A stretch of DNA of 64,000 nt from SW132 sp038150125 (GCF_038150125.1 NZ_JBBVMF010000008.1:62001-126000), one strand, 5' to 3'. Shown: positions 41,984 to 51,656, counted from the stretch's first letter. Program-made: numbers and translations. The notes: generated by a model not told the origin, from the letters alone.

Positions 41984-42036
41984 GACCTCCAAGGTTTTTC
42001 CACCAAAGGGATCACTTTGTGAAAACCCTGGAGGTC
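41984..42036. repeat. long inverted repeat between odhA-like and exoD-like genes
   Basis: GACCTCCAAGGTTTTTC at the left and GAAAACCCTGGAGGTC at the right form a stem of about 16 bp with one mismatch and one bulge. The loop holds an inner AAAG...CTTT pair. There is no T-run. Palindromes of the type GACCT...AGGTC are common dispersed elements in Bacteroidota-like genomes; it may also weaken read-through from the upstream gene. Confidence 0.65.
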
Positions 42037-42070
42037 TCGGAGTAAATCGATCTTTTTAAGTAATTAGAGT

Positions 42071-45000
42071 CTATCTGCCAATCGCCCTGTCGATCAGCTT
42101 TTTCTGTTCGGCTTCATGAATTTTCTTCTGTCCAGCGGCGGGTGAGGCTGATGCCTGACGGCCTGCATAAATCAATTTTTGACCGTCTGACAGCAAATTA
42201 TTTAACCGCGGAGACACAAATGTCCAGCCACCCATATTTTGGGGTTCTTCCTGGCACCAGACAATCTCTTTTAGGTTTTTATATGAATCAAGTGCCTTTG
42301 TGATGTCGTTATTTGGGAATGGATAAAATTGTTCAAGCCGGGCGACTGCAAGATTTTCGTGATCTTTTTTCTTCCCATTCTTATCTCCATCACCGTTCTC
42401 ATCATCATCCTCAAGTTCTTTCAGTATATCGTAATAAACTTTTCCCGAACAGATAATAAGTCGTTCAATGGAATCCTTGGATTCAATGTCATCGTCGATA
42501 AATGGCATATACCTTCCATTACCGAGTTCGTCAACATTACAGACGGCCATCGGATGCCGCAAAAGGCTCTTGGGCGACATGATAATCAGCGGCTTTCGTT
42601 TTTCCTGAAGAATTTGTTTCCTGAGTGCATGATAGTACTGAGCAGGAGTTGTGAAATTAGCCACTTGCATATTGTCCTCTGCACACAGCTGCAAGAAGCG
42701 TTCAAGCCGTGCCGATGAGTGTTCGGGCCCCTGACCTTCGTAACCGTGTGGCAGGGTCATAATGAGGGATGTTTTCTGCCCCCATTTGGCTTCAGAGGCC
42801 GAGATATACTGATCGATAATAACCTGGGCGCCATTCACAAAATCTCCAAACTGGGCTTCCCAAATCACAAGTGCTTCCGGATTTGATGCACTGTATCCAA
42901 ATTCGAAGCCAAGGGCTGCGAATTCACTCAGCAAGCTGTTGTATGGATAGAATTCTGCCTGATCGTCCGTCAGGTTATTCAGCGGAACAAATCGCTGTTG
43001 CGTTTTTGTGCCGTGCAGTACCACATGTCTGTGGCTGAAAGTACCCCGCTCAACATCCTGGCCCGTCAATCGGATCGGCGTTCCGCTTTGCAGAAGGGAG
43101 CCAAATGCAAGTGCTTCAGCAAATCCCCAGTCTATTTTCTTCTCATTTTTTTCTGCAGCTTCAGCACGTTTTGCTAATTGCCTGAGGAGCTTAGGATTTG
43201 CATCAAAGTCATTTGGTACGGTGTTAAGTTTTACTGCAATTTCTTTTAGTTTATCAACCGGGTAAGTTGTATCGGGATAATCATCCCACTCTTTCTGCTT
43301 GGTCTCGGAGCGGTCCAGCATTCTCTCTGTTACTTCAAGAGCCGGTGAACTTTTAGCATCTTCAAACGCTTGCTGAAGGAGTTCATCAAACTCATCGAAG
43401 ATATCCTGCATTTCGTCTTCAGTGAAATCGGCTTTTCTAAGGAGCTCTTCCACATATATGTCCCGCACAGGCGAGTGATTTTCAATCTCTTCATACATGC
43501 CGGGCTGCGTAAAGGCCGGTTCATCGCCTTCATTATGACCATGTTTCCTGTAACAAATAAGATCGATAACCACATCCTTCTTGAATTTCTGCCGGTAGTC
43601 CAGGGCCATTTTTATGGCATGGACGGCCGATTCAGGATTATCTCCGTTTACGTGAAAGATCGGAGCCAGAATCATTTTGGCGATATCTGATGCGTACTCG
43701 GTGGAGCGGGCATCGGACGGCAGAGTTGTAAATCCGATCTGGTTGTTGATGATTACATGGATGGTCCCGCCGGTTTCATACCCCCGAAGCTGAGACATAT
43801 TCAGCGTTTCAGCAACAACACCCTGCCCGGCAAATGCGGCATCTCCGTGGATCAATACAGGCGCGACAGATTTGTACGCTTTATCTTCGCTGTCTTTTTG
43901 ATCCTGAATGGCACGTGTCGCACCTTCAACCACTGGGTTTACGGATTCAAGGTGGCTTGGGTTTGGCAGTAGTTCAAGCTCTATATCTTTGCCGGCTGAA
44001 GTTTTGTACGTTCCTTTAGCACCCAGGTGATATTTTACGTCACCTGATCCCTGGATAGTGCTTGGGTCGATGTTACCCTCAAAATCGGCAAAAACCTTAC
44101 TGTAAGGTTTGTTCATCACGTTCACGAGAATATTCAGCCGCCCGCGGTGGGCCATCCCAAGAAAGAATTTCTGAATGTCGTTTTCACCCGCCTGCTCCAT
44201 CAGGAAGTGCATCATTGGAATGAGTGTTTCAGCACCCTCAAGAGAGAACCGCTTGTGCCCGATGTATTTCTTGTGCAAAAACTGTTCAAACGCCATTGCC
44301 TGGTTCAGTTTGTGCAGAATATTTTCTTTGTCGTCTTTGGTAAGGTCGGGGGTGTTTGTTGTGGACTCCATTTGCTGGCGAAGCCATTTTCGTTCATCTA
44401 AATCCAGCAGGTGCATATATTCTGCACCAATTTTGCCACAGTATGTATCCCGTAAAAGTTTAATAATGTCGCGGAGTTTGGCGCTCTTATACCCGCCAAG
44501 GCCGCCGCAATAAAACTCGCGATCCAAATCCCAGAGAGTCAGTCCGTAATATTCAAGGTCCAGGTCCGGACTATGCCCGGGTTTTGTTTCCAGCGGGTCA
44601 AGATCAGCAAGTACGTGACCTCGCATCCTGTACATATTAATGAGCCGCCAGACGGCAATGGCCCGCCGATCCTGCTCAAGCGTATTTCCTGCACCGCTAA
44701 GCTGGCCGTGATACTGGTCGTCTCCGAAGGGGAGAGGTTCATAGGGGATATCCAAATCTTTGAATATCTTATCAAAAAAGGTCTCTTCACCATTGAGCAG
44801 CTGGTGGATTTTTTTCAGAAATGAACCCGATTCCGCTCCCTGAATCACACGGTGATCGTAGGTACAAGTGATCGACATCACTTTGCTGACACCGAGCTGG
44901 TTCAATACATCCTGGGCCATCGACTGAAACTCAGCAGGGTAGTTGATGGCACCCGTGGCAATGATGGCGCCCTGATTCTTCATCAGCCTCGGCACCGACG

Positions 45001-45760
45001 ATACTGTTCCGATTGTTCCGGGATTAGTTACACTGATAGTTGTATTCTGGAAATCGCTAATTTCAAGATTACCGTTTCTTGCTTTATCAATGATTTCAGC
45101 ATAGGCGTAAAGAAACTCTTTGAAACTCATCTTGTCCACCCCTTTAATATTCGGGACCACAAGATTACGAGAGCCGTCTTTTGATTGAAGGTCAACAGCA
45201 ATACCAAGGTTTACCTGCCCCGGCTCTACACGGTAGTGCGACCCGTCTTTTTGGGTATAATAGCAGTTAAGAGTCGGAAAATCTTTAAGCGCCTGGATAA
45301 CTGCCCATGCAATAAAATGGGTAAAGGAAGCTTTGGGTTGACCGCTTTGCAGCAGGTGGCGGTTGATTATTGCCCGGTCTTCGGTGAGCATTTTCATGGG
45401 CAATACACGCAGCGACGTAGCCGTGGGTACCTCGATGCTCTCATCCATGTTTTCAACAATCTTGGAAGCAACTCCTTTGATTTTGTGGAGTTCAGCTCCT
45501 TCAGGTATCTCTTTCTCCTGCGGCTGTTTCTTTTTTGGGGCCGGTTCTTTTTTCTTTTTGGTCTTTTTTGATTCCGGGGCCTCTTTTTCCCTGGCCGTCT
45601 GAGCACCTGAACCGACAGCTTCAGATGCTGATTTTCCGTTTAGCTCATCAAAATAACGTCTCCAGTGGTCCGGAACTTTGTTGGGATCTTCCTGATATTG
45701 ATCATAAAGTTCTTCAACAAGTGCGGAATTGGGGCCAAAAACTGCTTCTAATGATTTCAA
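42071..45760 (-). CDS. kgd: multifunctional 2-oxoglutarate dehydrogenase E1 / succinyltransferase E2-like fusion (OdhA/Kgd type)
   Basis: 1229 residues. It has a short N-terminal E1 docking segment (1-45), a Lys/Glu/Pro-rich linker (50-90), an E2 acyltransferase core (about 95-330, with CTYDHRVIQGAESG and catalytic His near 304), then a full E1 part (about 370-1229) with MAHRGRLNILVN, IHGDAAFAGQGVVAETLNMS and HNEGDEPAFTQP for thiamine diphosphate and Mg binding. No lipoyl domain is present, so lipoate must come from another E2. This is the architecture of Corynebacterium OdhA and Mycobacterium Kgd. The product acts in the TCA cycle, forming succinyl-CoA from 2-oxoglutarate. Odd: an acidic/Lys insertion (DDDENGDGDKNGKKKDHEN) near residue 1140. 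Confidence 0.93.
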   Translation of the reverse strand: MKSLEAVFGPNSALVEELYDQYQEDPNKVPDHWRRYFDELNGKSASEAVGSGAQTAREKEAPESKKTKKKKEPAPKKKQPQEKEIPEGAELHKIKGVASKIVENMDESIEVPTATSLRVLPMKMLTEDRAIINRHLLQSGQPKASFTHFIAWAVIQALKDFPTLNCYYTQKDGSHYRVEPGQVNLGIAVDLQSKDGSRNLVVPNIKGVDKMSFKEFLYAYAEIIDKARNGNLEISDFQNTTISVTNPGTIGTVSSVPRLMKNQGAIIATGAINYPAEFQSMAQDVLNQLGVSKVMSITCTYDHRVIQGAESGSFLKKIHQLLNGEETFFDKIFKDLDIPYEPLPFGDDQYHGQLSGAGNTLEQDRRAIAVWRLINMYRMRGHVLADLDPLETKPGHSPDLDLEYYGLTLWDLDREFYCGGLGGYKSAKLRDIIKLLRDTYCGKIGAEYMHLLDLDERKWLRQQMESTTNTPDLTKDDKENILHKLNQAMAFEQFLHKKYIGHKRFSLEGAETLIPMMHFLMEQAGENDIQKFFLGMAHRGRLNILVNVMNKPYSKVFADFEGNIDPSTIQGSGDVKYHLGAKGTYKTSAGKDIELELLPNPSHLESVNPVVEGATRAIQDQKDSEDKAYKSVAPVLIHGDAAFAGQGVVAETLNMSQLRGYETGGTIHVIINNQIGFTTLPSDARSTEYASDIAKMILAPIFHVNGDNPESAVHAIKMALDYRQKFKKDVVIDLICYRKHGHNEGDEPAFTQPGMYEEIENHSPVRDIYVEELLRKADFTEDEMQDIFDEFDELLQQAFEDAKSSPALEVTERMLDRSETKQKEWDDYPDTTYPVDKLKEIAVKLNTVPNDFDANPKLLRQLAKRAEAAEKNEKKIDWGFAEALAFGSLLQSGTPIRLTGQDVERGTFSHRHVVLHGTKTQQRFVPLNNLTDDQAEFYPYNSLLSEFAALGFEFGYSASNPEALVIWEAQFGDFVNGAQVIIDQYISASEAKWGQKTSLIMTLPHGYEGQGPEHSSARLERFLQLCAEDNMQVANFTTPAQYYHALRKQILQEKRKPLIIMSPKSLLRHPMAVCNVDELGNGRYMPFIDDDIESKDSIERLIICSGKVYYDILKELEDDDENGDGDKNGKKKDHENLAVARLEQFYPFPNNDITKALDSYKNLKEIVWCQEEPQNMGGWTFVSPRLNNLLSDGQKLIYAGRQASASPAAGQKKIHEAEQKKLIDRAIGR

Positions 45761-46019
45761 AATGGATATCTGTGTGTGTTTTAATAAAGTAGTTAAAAAA
45801 CAATAGATCTATTGTCGGGCAATTGCTTTCAACAGGAGTTGATAAGCGGGGCTACCTGCCACAATAGCGGTACCAAATTAACCATTTAATCTTAAAAAAA
45901 CGATTGATTTCAGCTTGTATGATGATCTGAATCTTTTATCAAACTTAGATTTAATGGCTCTGTTGTATTGGTTATATTGAACGGGTCTACAAACCTAACA
46001 ATTCGCAAACAAAACGCAC

Positions 46020-47822
46020 ATGAGCACCAGCAGTAAAGCCACGTTAACAGGAGCTGAAGATATCACATGGGACCTATCGGATCTCTATTCATCCATCGAT
46101 GATCCTGCACTTAAAGAAGACAAGCAAAATGTTCAGTCGCTCGCCCGCGACTTTTCAGAAAAATATAAAGGACGCGTAGCCAATCTTTCGGCGGAAGAGC
46201 ATGCGGAGTCACTGGAAGAATATGAAGAGATTGTTGAACTGGCGGGTAAGATCGGGTCATATGCCCAGCTAAAATGGTCGACCAATACGGAAGATCCGGC
46301 GCTGGGAAAGCTGTTACAAGAGGCGCGGGAACTTGGTTCAGAGATCAGTCAAATACTGGTGTTCTTTAGCGTGGAGTGGATGAAAGTGAGCGATGAAAAA
46401 GCTGATGAACTTATTGAAGACCCAAAGCTAAGTCGCTGGAAACACTATCTTACGACATCCCGCCTGTACAAACCTCATACGCTGAGTGAGGATGCTGAAA
46501 AAGTGATGAGCGCAAAATCTGTCACATCCCGGTCCGCCTGGAACCGGTATTTTGATGAAACGCTGGGGGCGGCACGATTTGACCTTGATGGTGAATCGTT
46601 GACAGAACAGCAGGTGTTGAGCAAGCTGCATAGCCCGGACCGGGATCTGAGGAAACGAGCACATGAGTCGCTGACAAGCACATTCAAAGATCACTCCAGG
46701 ACACTGACCTTTGTTTTCAATACGATCTTATCAGATAAACACACCAACGATAAACTTCGTGGCTACGACAGCTGGATCTCATCCCGGAATCTTGCAAACG
46801 AGATCGATCAGTCCACGGTTGACAGCCTCATTAACTCAGTGACAGGCAAGTACGATCTGGTTCAGCGCTATTATAAATTAAAACGGGACCTGTTAGGCTA
46901 CGATAAGCTGTACGACTACGATCGGTACGCGCCACTCGCATCAACCCGAAAGCAAATTAGCTGGGAGGAGGCCAGGGAAAATGTGCTTGAAGCATATGGA
47001 GATTTTCATCCTGAGATGAAGAAAATTGCCGGAGAATTTTTTAGCGAGCGCTGGATTGATGCGGCCATTAAACCGGGTAAACGTGGCGGCGCTTATTCTG
47101 CAAGCACAGTAACCACGGTTCATCCCTATGTATTTATGAATTACGACGGGCAGCTGCGCGATGTACAGACACTGGCTCACGAACTGGGCCATGGTGTGCA
47201 TCAATACCTGTCAAGAAAACAGGGTGAACTGCAGTCATCTACGCCTTTGACCACCGCTGAAACAGCATCCGTGTTTGGTGAAATGCTCGTGTTTAATCGC
47301 CTGATGGAGTCGCTCGACGATCCCAAAGAGCAGCTCGCACTGCTGACCAGCAAGATTGATGATACGATCGCGACGGTTTTTCGGCAAATATCAATGAACC
47401 GGTTTGAAGATAGCATCCATACGGCCCGCAGAAGCGATGGGGAACAAACCACAGAACAGTTTTCTGAGATGTGGTACAACACGCAACACGCGCTATACGG
47501 TGATTCCGTTGAACTTACCGACGAATACAAACTCTGGTGGTGCTACATTCCACATTTCCTGCATACGCCGGGCTATGTGTACGCCTATGCCTTTGGTGAG
47601 CTCTTGGTCTTGGCACTATACGACGCCTACCGAAGCGGCCAGGAAGGTTTTTCGGACAGCTACATTGAGCTGCTTGAAGCAGGCGGCTCTGATTGGCCTC
47701 ACAATATTGTAAGTAAAATGGGTATCGACATCCGGGATGAATCTTTCTGGAACCGGGGTTTGTCTCTCTTCGAGGATATGATTACCCGCGCAGAAGAACT
47801 TTCGAAAGAAATTCAAAAATAA
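46020..47822 (+). CDS. pepF: oligoendopeptidase F (M3B metallopeptidase)
   Basis: 600 residues, the usual PepF size. The zinc site LAHELGHGVHQYLSRKQG (HExxH at about 386-390) is followed by the third ligand region STPLTTAETASVFGEMLVFN. Other family segments are KRGGAYSAS, HPYVFMNYDGQLRDVQTLAH and TPGYVYAYAFGELLVLALY near the C-terminus. No signal peptide, so cytoplasmic; it cleaves short peptides. It is divergent from the 2-oxoglutarate dehydrogenase gene across 259 bp. A GAF-containing gene follows 16 bp later, so the two are probably co-transcribed. Confidence 0.95.
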   Translation: MSTSSKATLTGAEDITWDLSDLYSSIDDPALKEDKQNVQSLARDFSEKYKGRVANLSAEEHAESLEEYEEIVELAGKIGSYAQLKWSTNTEDPALGKLLQEARELGSEISQILVFFSVEWMKVSDEKADELIEDPKLSRWKHYLTTSRLYKPHTLSEDAEKVMSAKSVTSRSAWNRYFDETLGAARFDLDGESLTEQQVLSKLHSPDRDLRKRAHESLTSTFKDHSRTLTFVFNTILSDKHTNDKLRGYDSWISSRNLANEIDQSTVDSLINSVTGKYDLVQRYYKLKRDLLGYDKLYDYDRYAPLASTRKQISWEEARENVLEAYGDFHPEMKKIAGEFFSERWIDAAIKPGKRGGAYSASTVTTVHPYVFMNYDGQLRDVQTLAHELGHGVHQYLSRKQGELQSSTPLTTAETASVFGEMLVFNRLMESLDDPKEQLALLTSKIDDTIATVFRQISMNRFEDSIHTARRSDGEQTTEQFSEMWYNTQHALYGDSVELTDEYKLWWCYIPHFLHTPGYVYAYAFGELLVLALYDAYRSGQEGFSDSYIELLEAGGSDWPHNIVSKMGIDIRDESFWNRGLSLFEDMITRAEELSKEIQK

Positions 47823-47838
47823 ACGGCAGTATTCATTG

Positions 47839-49275
47839 ATGAAAAGAGAAGAAAAGTCGCTTGTTGAGTTTAAGCAGATCATGGATGACCTCGTTCACTT
47901 GCTTAGAAAATCTACACTTTCGCAAACCGTCTACCTCAATTGGGTAAACAGGTCCAGAAAGCAGTTTGTGCTCGAAACACAGTCGACCTCTTTACCAAAC
48001 GTCATGTTTCGGGACAGGGTGATGTTTGATCAGCATTTCCTGGAGCCCTATGCTGACCTGCAAGAGATAAAAACACTTAAGGTAGGACGTGATGTAAGCG
48101 AGGACGATCTTAAACATTACTATGATTTTGTGCCGGTGAGGTACATGCTGCTGATTCCTTTCCGAAACAACGGTGAAACGGTTGCTATTACGGCCCTAGA
48201 AACCGAAACCCCGTTTTCTATTTCTGATCATGACGACTCTATATCGGCCTATCGCAGTGCCTTGGCAAATGTTTTGAATACTTATCTTGAACTGACCGAC
48301 TTGCACGGCCAGGAAGAAGTCTGGGCAGACTACGAGGTATCCCTGGAGAAAATTAATTCAAAACATCATAAAGTAGATATACTTAAGCGGATGGCAGATG
48401 AGATGCAAAAGCTATTGCCTTCGGGCGGTGTTTCTGTTGTTTTGCGCGGAATGGAGGTTTGGACCACAGTTTTCAATACGTCTGATTCAGACATTAGCCC
48501 GTTGCCCGGTTTGGTGATGGAGGAGAAATCGATGGCCTACGATGCTCTCCAAAAAGGAGAACCCCAGTTTTCGATTCATTTCAATCAGAATCCAAAACGA
48601 ATTTCCGGCGACGAACAGAAGACAGAAGGAGCATCGCTTGCGGTTCCGATGATCATCAACGGGCGCAGGCACGGGGTTGTACTGGCCTACGACAAAAATC
48701 CGCTTACGTTTAAGGAATCGACCAAGCATCAAATAATTAATCTTGTCAGAACTGCGGTATTATCAATCCAGGTCAATCTTGATCGGCTGGCGGTTGATAA
48801 AGATCTGTTTACCTCAGACTACGGCAACTTTATTCCGGATTTGTGGGAGCTTTCATTGCAGAAAGAGATGCATTATGGAAATAAGCGGGACTACACACTC
48901 TGGTTTGGATTTATAACATTAGATAACCTGCAGGCGCTTCGGTCAAAATATAGACTGGAAGAGCTCAACCGTATTCAGCGGACCATGGTTAAACTACTCA
49001 ATCCTAACCATTTTGGGGCCAACGGGTTTATTGGGTTCAACAGCGACTATGTGATGACATATCTTGTGTATTGCCGCTCAGAGCAAAAATACAGCGAATG
49101 GGTTCAGGCGGTAGAACAAAAGTTCCGGACACCGATTGAGCTTTCGGATGGAAAACAGATTAAACTTGGAATAAAGTGTGGTTCCGTTCGTGTAGATTCA
49201 CGGTTTGAGGATATTCACGATGTTATTTCTACTGCAAAAAAAGAGTTGTCCGGGGTAATGAATGCCACAGGTTAA
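47839..49275 (+). CDS. GAF-like sensor protein with degenerate GGDEF-like domain
   Basis: 478 residues from ATG 47839 (a TTG codon just before it is also open). Two GAF-like regions are suggested at about 15-155 (YDFVPVRYMLLIPFRNNGET) and 185-320 (SLAVPMIINGRRHGVVLAYD). The C-terminal ~140 residues have the rhythm of a GGDEF domain: FGFITLDNLQALRSKYRLEE, NRIQRTMVKLLN, then IGFNSDYVMTYLVYC where the GGDEF motif would be, and LGIKCGSVRVDSRFEDIHDV. The G-G-D/E-E-F residues and the metal-binding Asp are missing, so no diguanylate cyclase activity is expected. Possibly a ligand-sensing or protein-interaction module. It lies between pepF and deoB and may be in their operon. No effector domain is visible. 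Confidence 0.68.
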   Translation: MKREEKSLVEFKQIMDDLVHLLRKSTLSQTVYLNWVNRSRKQFVLETQSTSLPNVMFRDRVMFDQHFLEPYADLQEIKTLKVGRDVSEDDLKHYYDFVPVRYMLLIPFRNNGETVAITALETETPFSISDHDDSISAYRSALANVLNTYLELTDLHGQEEVWADYEVSLEKINSKHHKVDILKRMADEMQKLLPSGGVSVVLRGMEVWTTVFNTSDSDISPLPGLVMEEKSMAYDALQKGEPQFSIHFNQNPKRISGDEQKTEGASLAVPMIINGRRHGVVLAYDKNPLTFKESTKHQIINLVRTAVLSIQVNLDRLAVDKDLFTSDYGNFIPDLWELSLQKEMHYGNKRDYTLWFGFITLDNLQALRSKYRLEELNRIQRTMVKLLNPNHFGANGFIGFNSDYVMTYLVYCRSEQKYSEWVQAVEQKFRTPIELSDGKQIKLGIKCGSVRVDSRFEDIHDVISTAKKELSGVMNATG

Positions 49276-49293
49276 CAGAATAATTTATTGTCT

Positions 49294-50454
49294 ATGTCAA
49301 GATTTATAGTGCTGGTAATTGATGGGCTTGGGATCGGGGCGCAAGAAGATGCTGATCAGTATGGGGATTCAAATGCTGACACGCTGGGTCATGTAACTGG
49401 GGTTACAGGCGTGAGGCTGCCAAAATTTGAGCAGTTAGGTATGGGTAATATCAGGCCTCTGGCATCGATACCGGAAACTGACCGGCCTCTTGCCTCATGG
49501 GGTAAAATGCGGGAGGTATCACCGGGCAAAGATTCAACAACCGGCCATTGGGAGCTTGCGGGTATTCATCTCGGCCGTCCGTTTCCCACATTTCCAAACG
49601 GATTCCCGGAACCGGTTGTCCGTGCCTTTTGTGAAGGTATTGGCGTTGAAAAGGTTCTGTGCAACCGGCCTTATTCGGGCACCAATGTAATTGCCGATTA
49701 TGGGGAGGAGCATTTGAAAACGGGATATCCCATTCTGTACACCTCGGCCGACAGTGTATTTCAGGTTGCCTGTCATGTTGATGTAGCCAATGTTGAAACC
49801 CAATACAAGTGGTGCAAATTTGCGCGGCACAATGTTGCGGTGGGGGATGCTGAGGTCGGCCGCGTCATTGCAAGGCCATTTGAAGGAAAACCGGGAGAGT
49901 TTGAGCGATTATCAGGCCAGCGGAAAGATTTCTCTTCCATACCACCGGAGCCAAACCTATTATCATTGCTTCAGGACAATCAGATCAAAACGTATTCTAT
50001 TGGGAAAGTGATTGATCTGTTTGCCGGAAACCATTTTACGCAGTACAGAAAAACAAAAAGCAATGCAGAGGGCCTCTCACAACTGTTAAGTTTGCTGAGT
50101 GCCGGTATTGATCAAAGTTTCATTTTTGCAAACCTTATCGATACAGATCAGCTTTTCGGGCATCGCCAGGACCCTGACGGTTATGCATCGTGCCTTGAAG
50201 AGATTGACAGGGCGCTGCCAGCCATTTTAGGAAAGCTAACAGAAAACGATGTATTGGTAATTACCGGCGATCACGGAAACGATCCGGCTGATGACAGTAC
50301 CGATCATACCCGGGAATTTGTGCCGCTGCTGGTGTATCAAAAAACATCGGAAGCTAAAGATATTGGCGTTCGGGAGACATTTTCTGATGTAGCTGCTTCA
50401 GTGCTTTCGTATTTTACGATACACAACAAGCTGCCCGGAGACTCGTTTATTTAA
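49294..50454 (+). CDS. deoB: phosphopentomutase
   Basis: 386 residues from ATG 49294; the start MSRFIVLVIDGLGIGAQEDA fits the family better than the TTG two codons upstream. The enzyme interconverts ribose/deoxyribose 1- and 5-phosphates in nucleoside salvage. Metal and catalytic segments of the alkaline-phosphatase superfamily are visible: VIDGLGIG, DSTTGHWELAG with the nucleophilic Thr, NLIDTDQLFGHRQDP and VITGDHGNDP followed by DHTREFVPLL. It lies 18 bp after the GAF gene, consistent with co-transcription. No other deo genes are nearby. Confidence 0.93.
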   Translation: MSRFIVLVIDGLGIGAQEDADQYGDSNADTLGHVTGVTGVRLPKFEQLGMGNIRPLASIPETDRPLASWGKMREVSPGKDSTTGHWELAGIHLGRPFPTFPNGFPEPVVRAFCEGIGVEKVLCNRPYSGTNVIADYGEEHLKTGYPILYTSADSVFQVACHVDVANVETQYKWCKFARHNVAVGDAEVGRVIARPFEGKPGEFERLSGQRKDFSSIPPEPNLLSLLQDNQIKTYSIGKVIDLFAGNHFTQYRKTKSNAEGLSQLLSLLSAGIDQSFIFANLIDTDQLFGHRQDPDGYASCLEEIDRALPAILGKLTENDVLVITGDHGNDPADDSTDHTREFVPLLVYQKTSEAKDIGVRETFSDVAASVLSYFTIHNKLPGDSFI

Positions 50455-50623
50455 AATGAATATTCAAATTAGCGGTTATTCCTTTTCTTTTTATCCGAAT
50501 TTTTCTATTTTAGTTGATTGGATAAAAATAATCAGGCAACAAATATCGCTTTCGTTCGTATCATCTATATGACCATTTGCCAAGTTCATCCCTTCGTAGT
50601 AAAACCAATCAAATTATTTAATT

Positions 50624-51478
50624 GTGGCTAAAAGCTCAGGAATTTCTACACGCGAGTCTGAATCCTTAGACCGCTATCTTCACGAAATTGGAAAAGAAAA
50701 ACTCATTACACCCGATGATGAAGTTCGGCTTGCCAAGGAGATACAAAAAGGATCGCAGCGTGCTCTCGAAGATTTAACCAAAGCCAACCTGCGGTTTGTT
50801 GTATCTGTTGCAAAACAGTATCAGAATCAGGGGCTCTCGCTTGGAGATCTTATTAATGAAGGTAATCTCGGTTTGATTAAAGCCGCCAAGCGGTTTGATG
50901 AAACCCGTGGATTTAAATTTATATCTTACGCCGTTTGGTGGATTCGGCAATCGATTCTGCAGGCACTGGCCGAACAGAGCCGAATTGTTCGTCTGCCGCT
51001 AAACAGGGTAGGTGCACTTAACAAAATCGGTAAAGAACTTTCAAAACTTGAGCAGGAGTACGAGCGTGTGCCGTCAGCTGCTGAATTAGCTGAAAGTCTT
51101 GAAATGACCGTTTCTGAAGTAGCGGATACGCTGAAGATCAGCGGCCGCCATCTCTCAATGGATGCGCCATTCGCACAGGGAGAAGATAACCGTCTGCTTG
51201 ACGTGCTGGAGAACGAAGAGATTCCGGATCCGGACAATGAGCTGATGGGGGAATCTCTGAAAGTTGAGATTGAACGAGCACTTTCAAAACTCACCAAACG
51301 CGAAGCAGAAGTCATTCGGCTCTATTTCGGAATTGGTCGCGAACACTCTCTCACGCTTGAAGAGATTGGCGAACGATTTGATCTTACGCGCGAACGTGTG
51401 CGTCAGATTAAAGAGAAGGCTCTTCGAAAGTTGCGCCACCACAACAAAAGCGCTGCTCTTCGTGCTTACCTGGGATAA
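50624..51478 (+). CDS. rpoD: RNA polymerase sigma factor, RpoD/SigA family (short form)
   Basis: 284 residues from GTG 50624. Region 1.2 (DRYLHEIGKEKLITPDDEVR), region 2 (ANLRFVVSVAKQYQNQGLSL, GDLINEGNLGLIKAAKRFDE, GFKFISYAVWWIRQSILQAL), region 3 and region 4 (LTLEEIGERFDLTRERVRQI) are complete. Region 1.1 is absent and the acidic non-conserved insert is missing, as in primary sigma factors of Bacteroidota and relatives, which recognise TAnnTTTG boxes. It is therefore the likely housekeeping sigma factor, though a group 2 factor cannot be excluded. It is monocistronic with a hairpin terminator at 51571-51600. Confidence 0.9.
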   Translation: MAKSSGISTRESESLDRYLHEIGKEKLITPDDEVRLAKEIQKGSQRALEDLTKANLRFVVSVAKQYQNQGLSLGDLINEGNLGLIKAAKRFDETRGFKFISYAVWWIRQSILQALAEQSRIVRLPLNRVGALNKIGKELSKLEQEYERVPSAAELAESLEMTVSEVADTLKISGRHLSMDAPFAQGEDNRLLDVLENEEIPDPDNELMGESLKVEIERALSKLTKREAEVIRLYFGIGREHSLTLEEIGERFDLTRERVRQIKEKALRKLRHHNKSAALRAYLG

Positions 51479-51570
51479 TCTATTTGGAAAAAGTGTCCCC
51501 TTATAAGGGAGACTCTTATAGTCGCAATATAAGAATTGAACATTCCGGTACTTTACTAATTTTTATACTC

Positions 51571-51600
51571 AAAACCCATTGCAACCCAATGGGTTTTGTT
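51571..51600 (+). terminator. candidate terminator after the sigma factor gene
   Basis: A perfect 11-bp stem, AAAACCCATTG (51571-51581) with CAATGGGTTTT (51587-51597), has a 5-nt loop. The T-run is short (TTTTGTT). It can work in either direction and lies 93 bp after the sigma gene. Confidence 0.7.
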
Positions 51601-51602
51601 AT

Positions 51603-51618
51603 TCACATGAACATGTGA
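51603..51618. promoter_or_regulatory. 16-bp palindromic operator-like site before the histidine kinase gene
   Basis: TCACATGAACATGTGA (7-bp perfect arms, AA centre) ends 38 bp before the kinase start. Its reverse complement, TCACATGTTCATGTGA, differs at one base from the site at 55228-55243 before the first Arg/Ser-rich lipoprotein gene. The shared element suggests control by one regulator; the NarL-type regulator at 54555..55187 is the nearest candidate. Confidence 0.55.
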
Positions 51619-51656
51619 TTTTCTTCCTCGGTTGTTCTTGTTAGATTAACGAGAAT

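Noticed and set aside
47836..47838. TTG start for the GAF/GGDEF-like protein.
   Set aside because: An ATG follows immediately and is the more likely initiator.
51603..51618. The 16-bp palindrome as a classical CRP binding site.
   Set aside because: CRP sites have TGTGA-N6-TCACA; here the half-sites are in the opposite order, so a CRP assignment is not supported.
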